NCBI GenBank assembly: GCA_038209365.1
Contig: JBBQXS010000005.1
Location: 1-64,000 of the forward strand
Reading direction: 5' to 3'
DNA: 64,000 nt
DNA from: DASQHW01 sp038209365
Lineage (GTDB): Bacteria > Actinomycetota > Acidimicrobiia > IMCC26256 > PALSA-610
Shown here: positions 31,425-39,632 of the stretch, in pieces
Position numbering within the stretch: position 1 is the stretch's first letter
How the letters are laid out: every line of letters begins with the position of its first letter
Program-made: the position numbers and the translations under genes
Notes under the pieces: generated by a model
The model's input: the letters and a program-made list of their open reading frames with translations, nothing else
The model's database searches: none
What the model was told of the DNA's origin: nothing

Positions 31425-33355
31425 TTCGCGGTTGCGATGGCGTCCAGGGACGCGGCGTCTTCGAGGCCCGAGAGGTCGCCCGGCGGTTCGCCGGTGACGA
31501 CGGCGCGAATCGCGCGCCGCAGCACCTTGGCGCTGCGCGTCTTCGGCAACGCGCTCGTGAACCGCACCTGGGCGGGTGTGAACGAGGGTCCGAGCGCGTC
31601 GACGACACACGTCACGATCGCGCGACGCAACGCCTCATCGGCGTCGACATCGGCCGCCGGCACGACGAACACCCACAACGCTTCGCCTTTCAGCTCGTCG
31701 GGCACACCGACCGCGGCCGCTTCGACGACGCCCGGGTGCGCGACGACGGCCGTCTCTACCTCGGCGGGCCCGAGCCGCTTCCCCGCCAGCTTGATCGTGT
31801 CATCGGAGCGGCCGTGCAGGAACCATTGTCCGTCGGCGCTCACGCTCGCGAAATCGCCGTGCCACCACACGTTGGGATAGCGCGACCAATACGTGTCGAG
31901 ATAACGCTGGGGATCGTGATACAGCCCGCGGGTCATGCCGGGCCACGGCTTGGTGCACACGAGCTCGCCGACCTCGCCGCGCACCGAACGCCCCGACTCG
32001 TCGAAGACGTCAACCGCCATGCCGAGCGCGGGACCGCCGAGTGAACACGGCGAGAGCGGCTGTACGACGTGTGGCGACAGAAAGCACGCACCGACTTCCG
32101 TGCCGCCGGAGATGTTGATGACGGGGCAGCGACCGCCGCCGACGACGTCGAAAAACCAACGCCACGGGGTCTCGTTCCACGGCTCGCCCGTCGACGCGAG
32201 CACGCGCAACGACGAGAGATCGTGCGCACGTACCGCATCGTCGCCGTGGGCCATCAGCGCGCGCACGAGCGTCGGGGACACGCCGAGCACGTTCACTCGA
32301 TGGCGTTCGACGAAGGCCCACAGCCGGTCCACGTCCGGGTAGTCGGGTGCTCCGTCGTAGAGGACGAGCGTCCCGCCGTTCGCAAGCGTGCCGATGATCT
32401 CCCAGGGGCCCATGATCCAACCGATGTCGGAGAGCCAGAACAGGCGCTCGCCGCGCCGCAGGTCGGTTTGGAACGCGGCTTCTTCGGCGACCTTGACGGT
32501 GAAGCCCCCGTGTACGTGCACCGCACCCTTCGGCCGACCGGTGGTGCCGCTGGTGTACGCGACGAACAGCGGATGCTCGCTGTCGACGGAGCGGCCGCCG
32601 AAACGGTCGGCGCCGAGCGCACACAACTCGTCCAGCGAGACGTCGCGACCCGACGTCATCGGCACGGCCGCGCGGCGGGAATTGCCGAGGCGCGGCACGA
32701 CGACGATCGTATGCACGCTGTCGACCTCCGCGACGGCCGCGTCGGCCGTCTCTTTCATCGTCACGACCTTCCCGCGCCGCGTGAAACCGTCGGCCGTCAC
32801 CAGCGCGACCGCGTGCGCGTCTTCGAGGCGGATCGCGACCGCGTCCGCGCCGTAGCCGGAGAAGATCGGCAGGAACATCGCGCCGAGCTTGGCGATCGCG
32901 AACAGGGCCGCAACGGTCTCGGGAATCATCGGGCAGAACAGCCCGACGGCGTCACCTTCCCGCACGCCGCGCGCGTGCAGCCCGGACGCGATGCGATCGG
33001 TCAGGAGACGTAGCTCCTCGCCCGTAAGTGTGCGGGTCTGGCCGTCCTCACCCTCCCAGACGATCGCGTCCCGATCGTCGGCCCTCGCGTCGACGCACAT
33101 CGTTGCGACGTTGCACCGCCCGCCGTTGAACCATGTCGCCCAGGGGGCGCCGGCCGAGGTGTCGAGCACGCTCGTGTACGGCGTGTCGAACATCAGCCCG
33201 AGGAACTTGACCACGGCGTCCCAGAACCACTCGGGCTCCGCAATCGAACGGATGACGAGCGTCGGGAAGTCCTCGATCCCGGCCGCGGCCATGAACCGAG
33301 CCACGTTGCTCTCGCGCAGCCACGTTTCGTCGGGCCGCCACACCACCGTGGACAT
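31421..33355 (-). CDS. AMP-binding acyl-CoA synthetase (acetyl/acetoacetyl-CoA synthetase-like)
   Basis: A 644-residue ANL-superfamily enzyme that adenylates a short carboxylic acid and transfers it to CoA. Residues 30-100 form the ACAS N-terminal extension (WFWDAVVKFLGLMF), pointing to acetate-, propionate- or acetoacetate-type ligases. Core motifs are VAYTSGTTGRPKGAVH (P-loop), ISGGTEVGACF, and WWHGDFASVSADGQWFLHGRSDDTIKLAGKRLGPAEVE (hinge). The C-terminal catalytic Lys in TRSAKVLRR is present. The start follows TAGATT (minus strand 33369-33364), 8 nt away. It is co-transcribed with the GNAT gene. Confidence 0.9.
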   Translation of the reverse strand: MSTVVWRPDETWLRESNVARFMAAAGIEDFPTLVIRSIAEPEWFWDAVVKFLGLMFDTPYTSVLDTSAGAPWATWFNGGRCNVATMCVDARADDRDAIVWEGEDGQTRTLTGEELRLLTDRIASGLHARGVREGDAVGLFCPMIPETVAALFAIAKLGAMFLPIFSGYGADAVAIRLEDAHAVALVTADGFTRRGKVVTMKETADAAVAEVDSVHTIVVVPRLGNSRRAAVPMTSGRDVSLDELCALGADRFGGRSVDSEHPLFVAYTSGTTGRPKGAVHVHGGFTVKVAEEAAFQTDLRRGERLFWLSDIGWIMGPWEIIGTLANGGTLVLYDGAPDYPDVDRLWAFVERHRVNVLGVSPTLVRALMAHGDDAVRAHDLSSLRVLASTGEPWNETPWRWFFDVVGGGRCPVINISGGTEVGACFLSPHVVQPLSPCSLGGPALGMAVDVFDESGRSVRGEVGELVCTKPWPGMTRGLYHDPQRYLDTYWSRYPNVWWHGDFASVSADGQWFLHGRSDDTIKLAGKRLGPAEVETAVVAHPGVVEAAAVGVPDELKGEALWVFVVPAADVDADEALRRAIVTCVVDALGPSFTPAQVRFTSALPKTRSAKVLRRAIRAVVTGEPPGDLSGLEDAASLDAIATAK

Positions 33356-33363
33356 TGGGCACG

Positions 33364-33394
33364 AATCTACCCGTGCCGCCAGGGCGGATAGCGT
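33364..33394. promoter_or_regulatory. divergent promoter region, ligase/oligoribonuclease
   Basis: Minus-strand TAGATT (33369-33364) lies 8 nt before ATG 33355. Plus-strand TAGCGT (33389-33394) lies 7 nt before ATG 33402. Here the two -10 boxes are separate, in contrast to the shared elements elsewhere in the window. Confidence 0.5.
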
Positions 33395-33401
33395 GCTGGT
33401 C

Positions 33402-33995
33402 ATGGCGGAGGAGCGTGGGGCGTCGCGCGTCGAATCACGAACGGACGACACCCCGCTCGTGTGGATCGACCTCGAGATGACCGGGCTCGACGTGGAACAG
33501 CATGTGATCGTCGAGATCGCGTGCGTCGTCACCGACGCGACCCTCACGCCGCTCGACGACGGCGTCGACCTCGTCGTGCACGCCGACGAGGACGCGCTCG
33601 CGCGTATGGACGACTTCGTGCGGAACATGCACACCAAGTCGTCACTGCTTGCTGCAATCGAGAAGTCGGACGTCACGGTCGCCGACGCGCAGTCCCAGGT
33701 GCTCGAGTACGTGCGCACGCACGTGCCCGTGGCGGGCACTGCACCCCTCTGCGGGAACAGCATCGGCGTCGATCGGCGTTTCCTCGACCGGTACATGCGC
33801 GAGCTCGACGCATACCTCCATTACCGCAGCGTCGACGTGTCGTCGTTGAAGGAGCTGTGCCGCCGCTGGTACCCGGCGATCTATCGCAAGCGACCGGGCA
33901 AGGCCGAGCATCACCGGGCGCTCGACGACGTACGCGAGTCGATCGCGGAGTTGCAGTTTTACCGCGAGCAGCTGTTCATCCCGCCGACTCCCTGA
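33402..33995 (+). CDS. orn: oligoribonuclease
   Basis: A 197-residue 3'-5' exonuclease that degrades di- to penta-nucleotides left by mRNA decay and completes c-di-GMP breakdown. All DEDDh residues are present: LVWIDLEMTGLD with Asp23 and Glu25, GNSIGVDRRFLDRYM with the third Asp, and HHRALDDVRESI with the His and last Asp. The middle YRSVDVSSLKEL segment is typical. The extra 17-residue N-terminus is variable. The ATG is chosen for TAGCGT 7 nt upstream. It is a single gene, divergent from the acyl-CoA ligase. Confidence 0.95.
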   Translation: MAEERGASRVESRTDDTPLVWIDLEMTGLDVEQHVIVEIACVVTDATLTPLDDGVDLVVHADEDALARMDDFVRNMHTKSSLLAAIEKSDVTVADAQSQVLEYVRTHVPVAGTAPLCGNSIGVDRRFLDRYMRELDAYLHYRSVDVSSLKELCRRWYPAIYRKRPGKAEHHRALDDVRESIAELQFYREQLFIPPTP

Positions 33996-34047
33996 GGACC
34001 ACGGCGCAGGCGTTCCGAAAGATCGCGGGCTTGGGCGCGGGCGCGGG

Positions 34048-35133
34048 CTACAAGAGGGCGCCGAGCGCGCCGAGCAACGCGACGACCGAGCGCTCGCGCG
34101 CCGAGTGGCCCATCAGGCCGATACGCCAGCCCTTCCCGGCCAGCGCGCCGAGCCCACCCCCGACCTCGATGCCGAACCGCGTGCGAAGCTCGGCGCGGAT
34201 CTTGGCGTCGTCGACGCCATCCGGCAGCCAGACGCTGGTGAGCTGCGGGAGCGCCTGCTCCTGCGCGAACGGGCGGAAGCCGAGCTCGGGAAGCGCGTCC
34301 TGCAAGAGCGAGCCCACGTGACGGTGCCGCACGTGCGCCGCGTCGAGCCCTTCCTCCAACAGCACGCCGAGCCCGGCGTGCAACGCGTACAGCATCGAGA
34401 TCGGAGCGGTGTGGTGGTATCGCCGCGCGGTACCGACGTAATCGGCGAGCAGGGCGAGGTCGAGATACCAGCTCTGCGCGGGTTGGGTGCGGGCACGAAC
34501 CCGCTCCACCGCGCGAGCCGAGAAGCTCAACGGTGAGAGACCGGGTGGGACGCCCAGGCACTTTTGCGTGCCCGAGTACACGGCGTCGACCCCCCACGCG
34601 TCGACCTCGACCGGGAGGCCGCCGAGCGACGTGACAGCGTCGACGAGGAGCAATGTGTCGGTCTGTTGCAGGGCGGCCAGCGGCGCGATGTTGCTCTCGA
34701 CGCCGGTAGACGTCTCGGCGTGCACCACCGCGACGAGACGCGCACGGGGGTTGGCGCGCTGCGCGTCGAGCAACTGCTGCGGATCTATCGCACGGCCCCA
34801 CGGCTGCTCGACGCGCACCACCTCCGCGCCGCAGCGGCGCGCGACGTCGCACATGCGCTCGCCGAACACACCGTTGACACCGATGATCGCGGTATCGCCG
34901 GGCTCGACCAGGTTCACGAAGCACGCTTCCATGCCCGCGCTCCCGGTGCCGCTGATCGGCAAGGTCAGCTCGTTGTTCGTGCGGAACGCGGCGCGCAAGT
35001 CGTCGCCGATCTCGTCGAGCACGACGAGGAAGTCGGGATCCAGGTGGCCGAGCACCGGCCGTTGGAACGCTTCCATGACCTCGGGGTACGGGTTCGACGG
35101 CCCGGGCCCGAGCAAGAGCCGCTCAGGATGCAC
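34048..35133 (-). CDS. class V aminotransferase (alanine/serine-glyoxylate type)
   Basis: A 361-residue PLP enzyme of the AGXT group. It begins LLLGPGPSNPYPEVMEAF, has LPISGTGSAGMEACFVNL for the cofactor phosphate, LLLVDAVTSLGGLPVEV with the PLP-binding Asp, and YSGTQKCLGVPPG with the Schiff-base Lys191. Alanine-, serine- or aspartate-glyoxylate transamination are the likely reactions. GTG 35133 is the best start because conservation begins immediately after it. It overlaps the end of the upstream small gene by 11 bases, so the two are coupled. Confidence 0.9.
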   Translation of the reverse strand: MHPERLLLGPGPSNPYPEVMEAFQRPVLGHLDPDFLVVLDEIGDDLRAAFRTNNELTLPISGTGSAGMEACFVNLVEPGDTAIIGVNGVFGERMCDVARRCGAEVVRVEQPWGRAIDPQQLLDAQRANPRARLVAVVHAETSTGVESNIAPLAALQQTDTLLLVDAVTSLGGLPVEVDAWGVDAVYSGTQKCLGVPPGLSPLSFSARAVERVRARTQPAQSWYLDLALLADYVGTARRYHHTAPISMLYALHAGLGVLLEEGLDAAHVRHRHVGSLLQDALPELGFRPFAQEQALPQLTSVWLPDGVDDAKIRAELRTRFGIEVGGGLGALAGKGWRIGLMGHSARERSVVALLGALGALL

Positions 35134-35530
35134 GGCGCGTGAGCGTACCGGCGAGATCGGCGCAGGGCAGGCGGTGCCATCCCCTGCCGAGGCAACGCAC
35201 GGCGTTCTCGACGCAGGGACTGTCGCCGACCACGAGGCCGCGCGCGAGCTGCGCGGCCGCACGTGCCACGCGCGTGACGTCCCGGTCCGGAAGCGCGACG
35301 CGTGCCCGGGTGGCGACGTCCTGCACGGTGGTGGCGGCGGCAAGCCCCGCCGTCGCCGCGTTCGGCCGGCGATGCATGCGCCGCAACGTCTGTTCGATGA
35401 CGAGCACCGAACGGGTGAACGCCACTTCATCGGCGGTCGACACCGACGCGGCCGCGAGGTCTCGCGCGATCAGCCGGACGTCATCGACCGTGAGCCCGTT
35501 GAGCGCTCGTCCGAAGTCCACGACGTCCAT
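35123..35530 (-). CDS. conserved hypothetical protein
   Basis: I do not recognise this 135-residue protein. It is almost entirely predicted helix: MDVVDFGRALNGLTVDDVRLIARDLA, then a STADEVAFTRSVLVIEQTLRRM helix, an Ala-rich helix AATAGLAAATTVQDVA and a C-terminal ENAVRCLGRGWHRLPC with three Cys in the last 35 residues. It has no membrane segment. It lies between ppx (88 bp upstream) and the aminotransferase, with which it overlaps, so a shared transcript is likely. Third-position GC supports coding. Confidence 0.6.
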   Translation of the reverse strand: MDVVDFGRALNGLTVDDVRLIARDLAAASVSTADEVAFTRSVLVIEQTLRRMHRRPNAATAGLAAATTVQDVATRARVALPDRDVTRVARAAAQLARGLVVGDSPCVENAVRCLGRGWHRLPCADLAGTLTRRAS

Positions 35531-35618
35531 CCCGTCATACGTCGGCGCTCCCGCCGAAGAATGAAGCGCTCGTGGGGAACATCGCCGAGTTCGCCGGCGT
35601 CCATCGACGCGAGGCAGA

Positions 35619-36542
35619 TCACGCCATGGTGCGCGCAAGGCCGTCCAGGATGTCGGCCTCCGAGACGAGAAGCTCGTCGAAGCCCCAATGGCGCATGACA
35701 CCGACGACCACGATCGCGCCGCCGACGATCACGTCGACTCGGCCCGGGTCCAGTCCCGGATTGTGGCGGCGCTGGGCGACCGGCTCGGTGGCGAGCATCC
35801 GGAACACTTCCTCGGCCGCCGGCCGCGTGAGCCGGAACCCGTCGATCCGATCGCTCCGGCCGGGATCCACACCCAGCTCGATCGCGGCCAGCGTCCACAC
35901 GGTGCCGGCGGTGCCGATCAGCGTCTTTGCCCGTGCGGCGCCGGGTACGAGGCGGTCGACGTCGGCGAGATGATCGCGGACGACCGAAACGGCCTGGCTC
36001 AGCTCCTCGGGTTCCGGGGGATCGCCGTGCAGGAACTGCTCGGTGAGACGCACGCACCCGATGTCGATCGAGCACAGCGATTCGGGCTCGTCGCCGCCCG
36101 CGATGAACTCCGTGGAACCGCCGCCGACGTCGACCACGAGGTACGGCCCGGGTTCGGCCAGAGCGGCAGTGGCGCCGAGGTACTCGAGCCGGGCCTCTTC
36201 CTCACCGGAGAGCAGCTCCGGGCGGACGCCGAGTACCTGTTCGGCGGGCCCGAAGAAGTCGTCGCGATTCCGCGCGTCGCGCGATGCGCTGGTCGCAGTC
36301 GCCCGTACCTTCTCGACCGCCAGCTCGTCGATGGTGCGGCCGTACTGGCGCAGCACGTCGACGGTGCGCGCGATCGCGTCCGGACGCAAGGTGCGCTCGC
36401 GGTCCACGCCTTGCCCCAGGCGGGTGATCTGGGTGCGGCGCTCGACCGCCCGCAGCTTGGCGTCACGTCCGGTGCCATCGATGTCCGCAACGAGCAGGCG
36501 CGTGGAGTTCGTGCCGATGTCGACGCTGGCGACCCGCGTCAA
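35619..36542 (-). CDS. ppx: Ppx/GppA-family exopolyphosphatase
   Basis: A 307-residue member of the ASKHA-fold Ppx/GppA phosphatases, which hydrolyse polyphosphate or pppGpp. VASVDIGTNSTRLLVAD is the phosphate-1 loop and YLVVDVGGGSTEFIAG the phosphate-2 loop; SGEEEARLEYLG carries the catalytic Glu and TLIGTAGTVWTLAA the adenosine-side motif. It is the short actinobacterial form without the C-terminal HD domain. The start is a TTG whose bases overlap the upstream DUF501 stop as TTGA, the same coupling geometry as ATGA elsewhere, which decides the start. Confidence 0.92.
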   Translation of the reverse strand: MTRVASVDIGTNSTRLLVADIDGTGRDAKLRAVERRTQITRLGQGVDRERTLRPDAIARTVDVLRQYGRTIDELAVEKVRATATSASRDARNRDDFFGPAEQVLGVRPELLSGEEEARLEYLGATAALAEPGPYLVVDVGGGSTEFIAGGDEPESLCSIDIGCVRLTEQFLHGDPPEPEELSQAVSVVRDHLADVDRLVPGAARAKTLIGTAGTVWTLAAIELGVDPGRSDRIDGFRLTRPAAEEVFRMLATEPVAQRRHNPGLDPGRVDVIVGGAIVVVGVMRHWGFDELLVSEADILDGLARTMA

Positions 36543-36982
36543 CGCAGGTGCTCCTGGACCCAGTGGCCGACCGGGTCGTCGCCGCCGGCGAGGAAATGGG
36601 CGTAGTGCGCGTGGAGGCACTTCACGCCGCGGCGGGTGCCGCCGACGCCGCCGTGGGGAGTCGGACCGCGATGACCACGTGGGAGTGCGGCGTCGCGCTC
36701 GCGCGCGTATCGATCATGCGTGGCGCGCAGCTCCTCGGGATGGACCGCTGCCTCTGCCGCGCGGACACCGCCCGTCGACTCCAGTCGCGAGACTCGTTTC
36801 GACAGCTCGGGGTCGACGAGCCAGTAGCGCGTCGGCATCGGGGTGCCATCGTGCAGCAGCGGCGCGTTGCGGATCACGATCGGCTCTCGGTGCGCGCCTC
36901 GCACGACGACATCGAACGCGGCACGCGGCGCCCGTCCGAGCAACTGCGTGAGGTCCTGCACATCGGCGTCGGTCGCCGGCAC
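36539..36982 (-). CDS. DUF501 domain protein
   Basis: A 147-residue protein of the actinobacterial DUF501 family, function unknown. Conserved blocks are PTRYWLVDPELSKRVSRLES, VHPEELRATHDRYARERDA and PTPHGGVGGTRRGVKCLHAH, which contains several His and a Cys and could bind metal. It sits in the conserved eno-ftsB-DUF501-ppx arrangement, so a link to cell envelope or phosphate metabolism has been assumed but not shown. The start is GTG 36982 with GGGAG 8 nt upstream, itself part of a triplicated repeat. Confidence 0.9.
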   Translation of the reverse strand: MPATDADVQDLTQLLGRAPRAAFDVVVRGAHREPIVIRNAPLLHDGTPMPTRYWLVDPELSKRVSRLESTGGVRAAEAAVHPEELRATHDRYARERDAALPRGHRGPTPHGGVGGTRRGVKCLHAHYAHFLAGGDDPVGHWVQEHLR

Positions 36983-36984
36983 GA

Positions 36985-37035
36985 CTATGACTCCCTCGCT
37001 TCTATGACTCCCGCGCTTCTATGACTCCCGCGCTT
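36985..37035 (-). repeat. three tandem 17-bp repeats carrying a Shine-Dalgarno
   Basis: CTATGACTCCCGCGCTT occurs at 37002-37018 and 37019-37035, with a one-base variant at 36985-37001. Read on the minus strand each unit contains GGGAG, and the copy nearest DUF501 supplies its ribosome-binding site. Confidence 0.9.
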
Positions 37036-37082
37036 CGGTGCGCCTTTCGGCGCCCCTCCGCTGCGTCCGCACGCGTTGCAGT

Positions 37083-37388
37083 CTACGGAACGGTGGTCGT
37101 CGTGGACGCGGCGGGTGCCGGCAGCACCTTGTACACCTGTTCGCCCGGGTTGACCATGTTGAACTGCTCGCGGGCGACGCGTTCGATCTCCTCCGGCGAC
37201 TGCAGACGCTCGGCTGCGATCTGGAGCTTCTTGTTCTGCTCCCGCAACACCGCGACATCGTGCGCGGCGGCGCCCACCTGGCGGCGCTGGGCGAGGTACG
37301 AGCGCGTCGGGAACACGAAGACGAACAGGATCGCCGCAACGCCGAGCGCGATCAACGCGACCCGTCCCCGGGAGCCCCAACGCCTCAT
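37083..37388 (-). CDS. ftsB: septum formation initiator FtsB/DivIC family protein
   Basis: A 101-residue bitopic membrane protein that connects early and late divisome proteins. A short basic N-terminus MRRWGSRGR is followed by one transmembrane helix (about 10-27, VALIALGVAAILFVFVF), a periplasmic coiled coil (QRRQVGAAAHDVAVLREQ, residues 36-62) and the conserved ERVAREQFNMVNPGE element. The C-terminus is Thr-rich. The ATG overlaps the eno stop (ATGA), so it is translationally coupled with enolase, as in other actinobacteria. Confidence 0.9.
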   Translation of the reverse strand: MRRWGSRGRVALIALGVAAILFVFVFPTRSYLAQRRQVGAAAHDVAVLREQNKKLQIAAERLQSPEEIERVAREQFNMVNPGEQVYKVLPAPAASTTTTVP

Positions 37389-38683
37389 TGCCCCGCTCCG
37401 GTCGCGGCGGCGGCGGCGAAGGCGCGCGCACCGAGGTACGCAGCGGTCTCCCCAAGGTTTTCTTCGATGCGCAGCAACTGGTTGTACTTCGCGACGCGGT
37501 CGCTGCGAGCGGGAGCGCCGGTCTTGATCTGTCCGCAGTTCGTGGCAACCGCCAGATCCGCGATGGTCGCGTCCTCGGTCTCGCCGCTGCGGTGCGACAT
37601 CACGGACGTGTAGCCGGCACGGCTCGCGAGCTGCACTGTGTCGAGCGTCTCGCTCAGCGTGCCGATCTGGTTGACCTTTACGAGAATCGAGTTGGCAACG
37701 CCGAGCTCGATGCCGCGATGCAATCGTTCGGAATTGGTGACGAACAGGTCGTCGCCGACGAGCTGCACGCGGCTCCCGACCTTCTCGGTGAGGATCGCCC
37801 ATCCGTCCCAGTCGTCCTCGGCCATGCCGTCCTCGATCGACACAATCGGGTAGCGCCCCGTGAGGTCCGCGAGATAGTCGGCGAACTCGGCGCTCGTGAA
37901 CTTCCGCCCCTCGCCGCTGAGCACGTACTGGCCGTTGTCGAAGAGCTCGCTCGACGCAGTGTCGAGCGCGAGCGCGATCTCCTCGCCGGGCCGGTAGCCG
38001 GCGCGCTCGATCGCGACGAGCAGCAGCTTGCAGGCCTCCTCGTTCGAAGGCAGGTTCGGGGCAAAGCCCCCCTCGTCGCCGAGGCCGGTCGCGAGGCCGC
38101 GCTCCTTCAACAGCGCGTGGAGCGCGTGATATGTCTCGGTCCCCCACCGCAAGGCCTCGGCGAAGCTGACCGCGCCGACGGGGGCCAGCATGAACTCCTG
38201 GAGATCGACATTGCTGTCGGCGTGGGCGCCGCCGTTCACGACATTCATGAGCGGCACGGGCAGCACGTGCGCGTTGGCGCCACCGACGTACCGGTACAGC
38301 GGGAACGCGGCCTCGTCGGCGACCGCCTTGGCGGTCGCCAGGCTGACACCGAGGATCGCGTTCGCACCGAGACGGCTCTTGTTCTCGGTGCCGTCGAGGG
38401 CGCAGAGCTCGGCGTCGACGCCGCGCTGATCGGCCCCGTCGAGGCCGATGACCGCGTCGCGGATCTCGCCGTTCACGTGCTCGACGGCTCGGCGCACACC
38501 CTTGCCGCCGTAGCGCTCGTCGCCGTCACGCAGCTCGACCGCCTCGTGCGCGCCGGTGCTCGCCCCGCTCGGGACGGCGGCACGCCCCCGCGCGCCCGAG
38601 ATGAGCTCCACCTCGACTTCGACTGTCGGGTTCCCGCGTGAGTCCAGGATCTCCCGCCCGGCAACGTCCTCGATGATGCTCAA
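37385..38683 (-). CDS. eno: enolase
   Basis: A 432-residue glycolytic enzyme converting 2-phosphoglycerate to phosphoenolpyruvate. Signatures are REILDSRGNPTVEVEV at the N-terminus, PSGASTGAHEAVELRDGD, the catalytic GDEGGFAPN with its Glu, the Mg ligands in ALDTASSELF, SIEDGMAEDDWDGW and GDDLFVTN, the catalytic Lys in ILVKVNQIGTLSE, and SHRSGETEDATIADLAV. Length matches the family. The start is TTG 38683 with AGGAG 5 nt upstream, so an unusual start is decided by the RBS. A TACATT -10 box lies 25 nt upstream (minus strand 38714-38709). Confidence 0.97.
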   Translation of the reverse strand: MSIIEDVAGREILDSRGNPTVEVEVELISGARGRAAVPSGASTGAHEAVELRDGDERYGGKGVRRAVEHVNGEIRDAVIGLDGADQRGVDAELCALDGTENKSRLGANAILGVSLATAKAVADEAAFPLYRYVGGANAHVLPVPLMNVVNGGAHADSNVDLQEFMLAPVGAVSFAEALRWGTETYHALHALLKERGLATGLGDEGGFAPNLPSNEEACKLLLVAIERAGYRPGEEIALALDTASSELFDNGQYVLSGEGRKFTSAEFADYLADLTGRYPIVSIEDGMAEDDWDGWAILTEKVGSRVQLVGDDLFVTNSERLHRGIELGVANSILVKVNQIGTLSETLDTVQLASRAGYTSVMSHRSGETEDATIADLAVATNCGQIKTGAPARSDRVAKYNQLLRIEENLGETAAYLGARAFAAAAATGAGQ

Positions 38684-38825
38684 GTCAACTCCTGTGGCGC
38701 CCGGGGAGAATGTAGACCCTCGCGCGCCCGTCCACGCGGCGAACGAACGTTCGAGTCTCCGGGCGGCGCGCAGAGTCGTCGGACGAATCGTCGCAACGGG
38801 CCGCCACCACGAGCGAATCGGCGGC

Positions 38826-39608
38826 TCAACGGGCCGAGCCGGCCCCGTTCTCCTCGCCGAGGCTGCGGCGGAAGATGTCGAGGATCTCGACCGGGATCGG
38901 GAAGATGATCGTCGAGTTCCGCTCGGCGGAGATCTCCGCCATCGTCTGGAGCGTGCGCAGCTGCATGGCACCGGGGCTGCGGGCCATCGTGGCTGCCGCG
39001 TCGCCGAGCTTCTCGGACGCCTGCAGCTCACCCTCGGCCGCGATGATCTTCGCCCGCCGCTCCCGCTCGGCTTCCGCCTGGCGCGCCATCGCCCGCTGCA
39101 TCTGCTCCGGCAGCCCGACGTCGCGGATCTCGACCAGTTGCACCTCCACGCCCCACGCTTCGGTTTGCTCGTCGAGCGCGGCCTTCAACTCGAGGTTGAT
39201 CCGGTCGCGCTCACCGAGCAGCTGGTCGAGCTCGTGCCGCCCGATGATCGACCGCAGCGACGTCTGTGCGACCAGCTGCGCGGCGTTGTACCAGTTCTGG
39301 ATCTTGATCACGGATGCCACCGGATCGCGGACCCGGAAGTACGCGACCGCGTCGACCGCGACCGTCACGTTGTCCTTGGTGATGACCTGCTGTGACGCAA
39401 CCGGCACCGCCTGTGTCTGCAGGTTGACCTTCACGATGCGACTGATGAGGGGTGGCACATAGAAGAGGCCAGGCCCCTTCGCGCCCTGGCACCGGCCGAG
39501 ATAGAAGATGACCGCGCGTTCGTACTCCTGCACGACGCGCAACCCCGGCAGGACGAAGAAGACGAGGAGGAACCCGACGACGATCAGGACGACGAGGAGC
39601 GCAGTCAC
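38826..39608 (-). CDS. SPFH/band-7 slipin (stomatin-like) membrane protein
   Basis: A 260-residue stomatin-family protein. One N-terminal hydrophobic segment (about 2-24, ALLVVLIVVGFLLVFFVLPG) anchors it, followed by the SPFH domain: VVQEYERAVIFYLGR, GPGLFYVPPLI, VPVASQQVITKDNVTVAVDAV and SLRSIIGRHELDQLL. A coiled-coil C-terminal part (RQAEAERERRAKIIAAEGE) mediates oligomerisation. No NfeD partner is adjacent. It probably organises membrane microdomains. The GTG start at 39608 is 24 bp after the mazG stop, so co-transcription with mazG is likely. Confidence 0.9.
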   Translation of the reverse strand: MTALLVVLIVVGFLLVFFVLPGLRVVQEYERAVIFYLGRCQGAKGPGLFYVPPLISRIVKVNLQTQAVPVASQQVITKDNVTVAVDAVAYFRVRDPVASVIKIQNWYNAAQLVAQTSLRSIIGRHELDQLLGERDRINLELKAALDEQTEAWGVEVQLVEIRDVGLPEQMQRAMARQAEAERERRAKIIAAEGELQASEKLGDAAATMARSPGAMQLRTLQTMAEISAERNSTIIFPIPVEILDIFRRSLGEENGAGSAR

Positions 39609-39632
39609 CCCGTCATTCTGACGCCGGCGGTC

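Noticed and set aside
38684..38825. Possible small RNA or riboswitch upstream of eno
   Set aside because: Only a -10 box and an SD are visible; no stable conserved fold or T-tract could be seen by eye.
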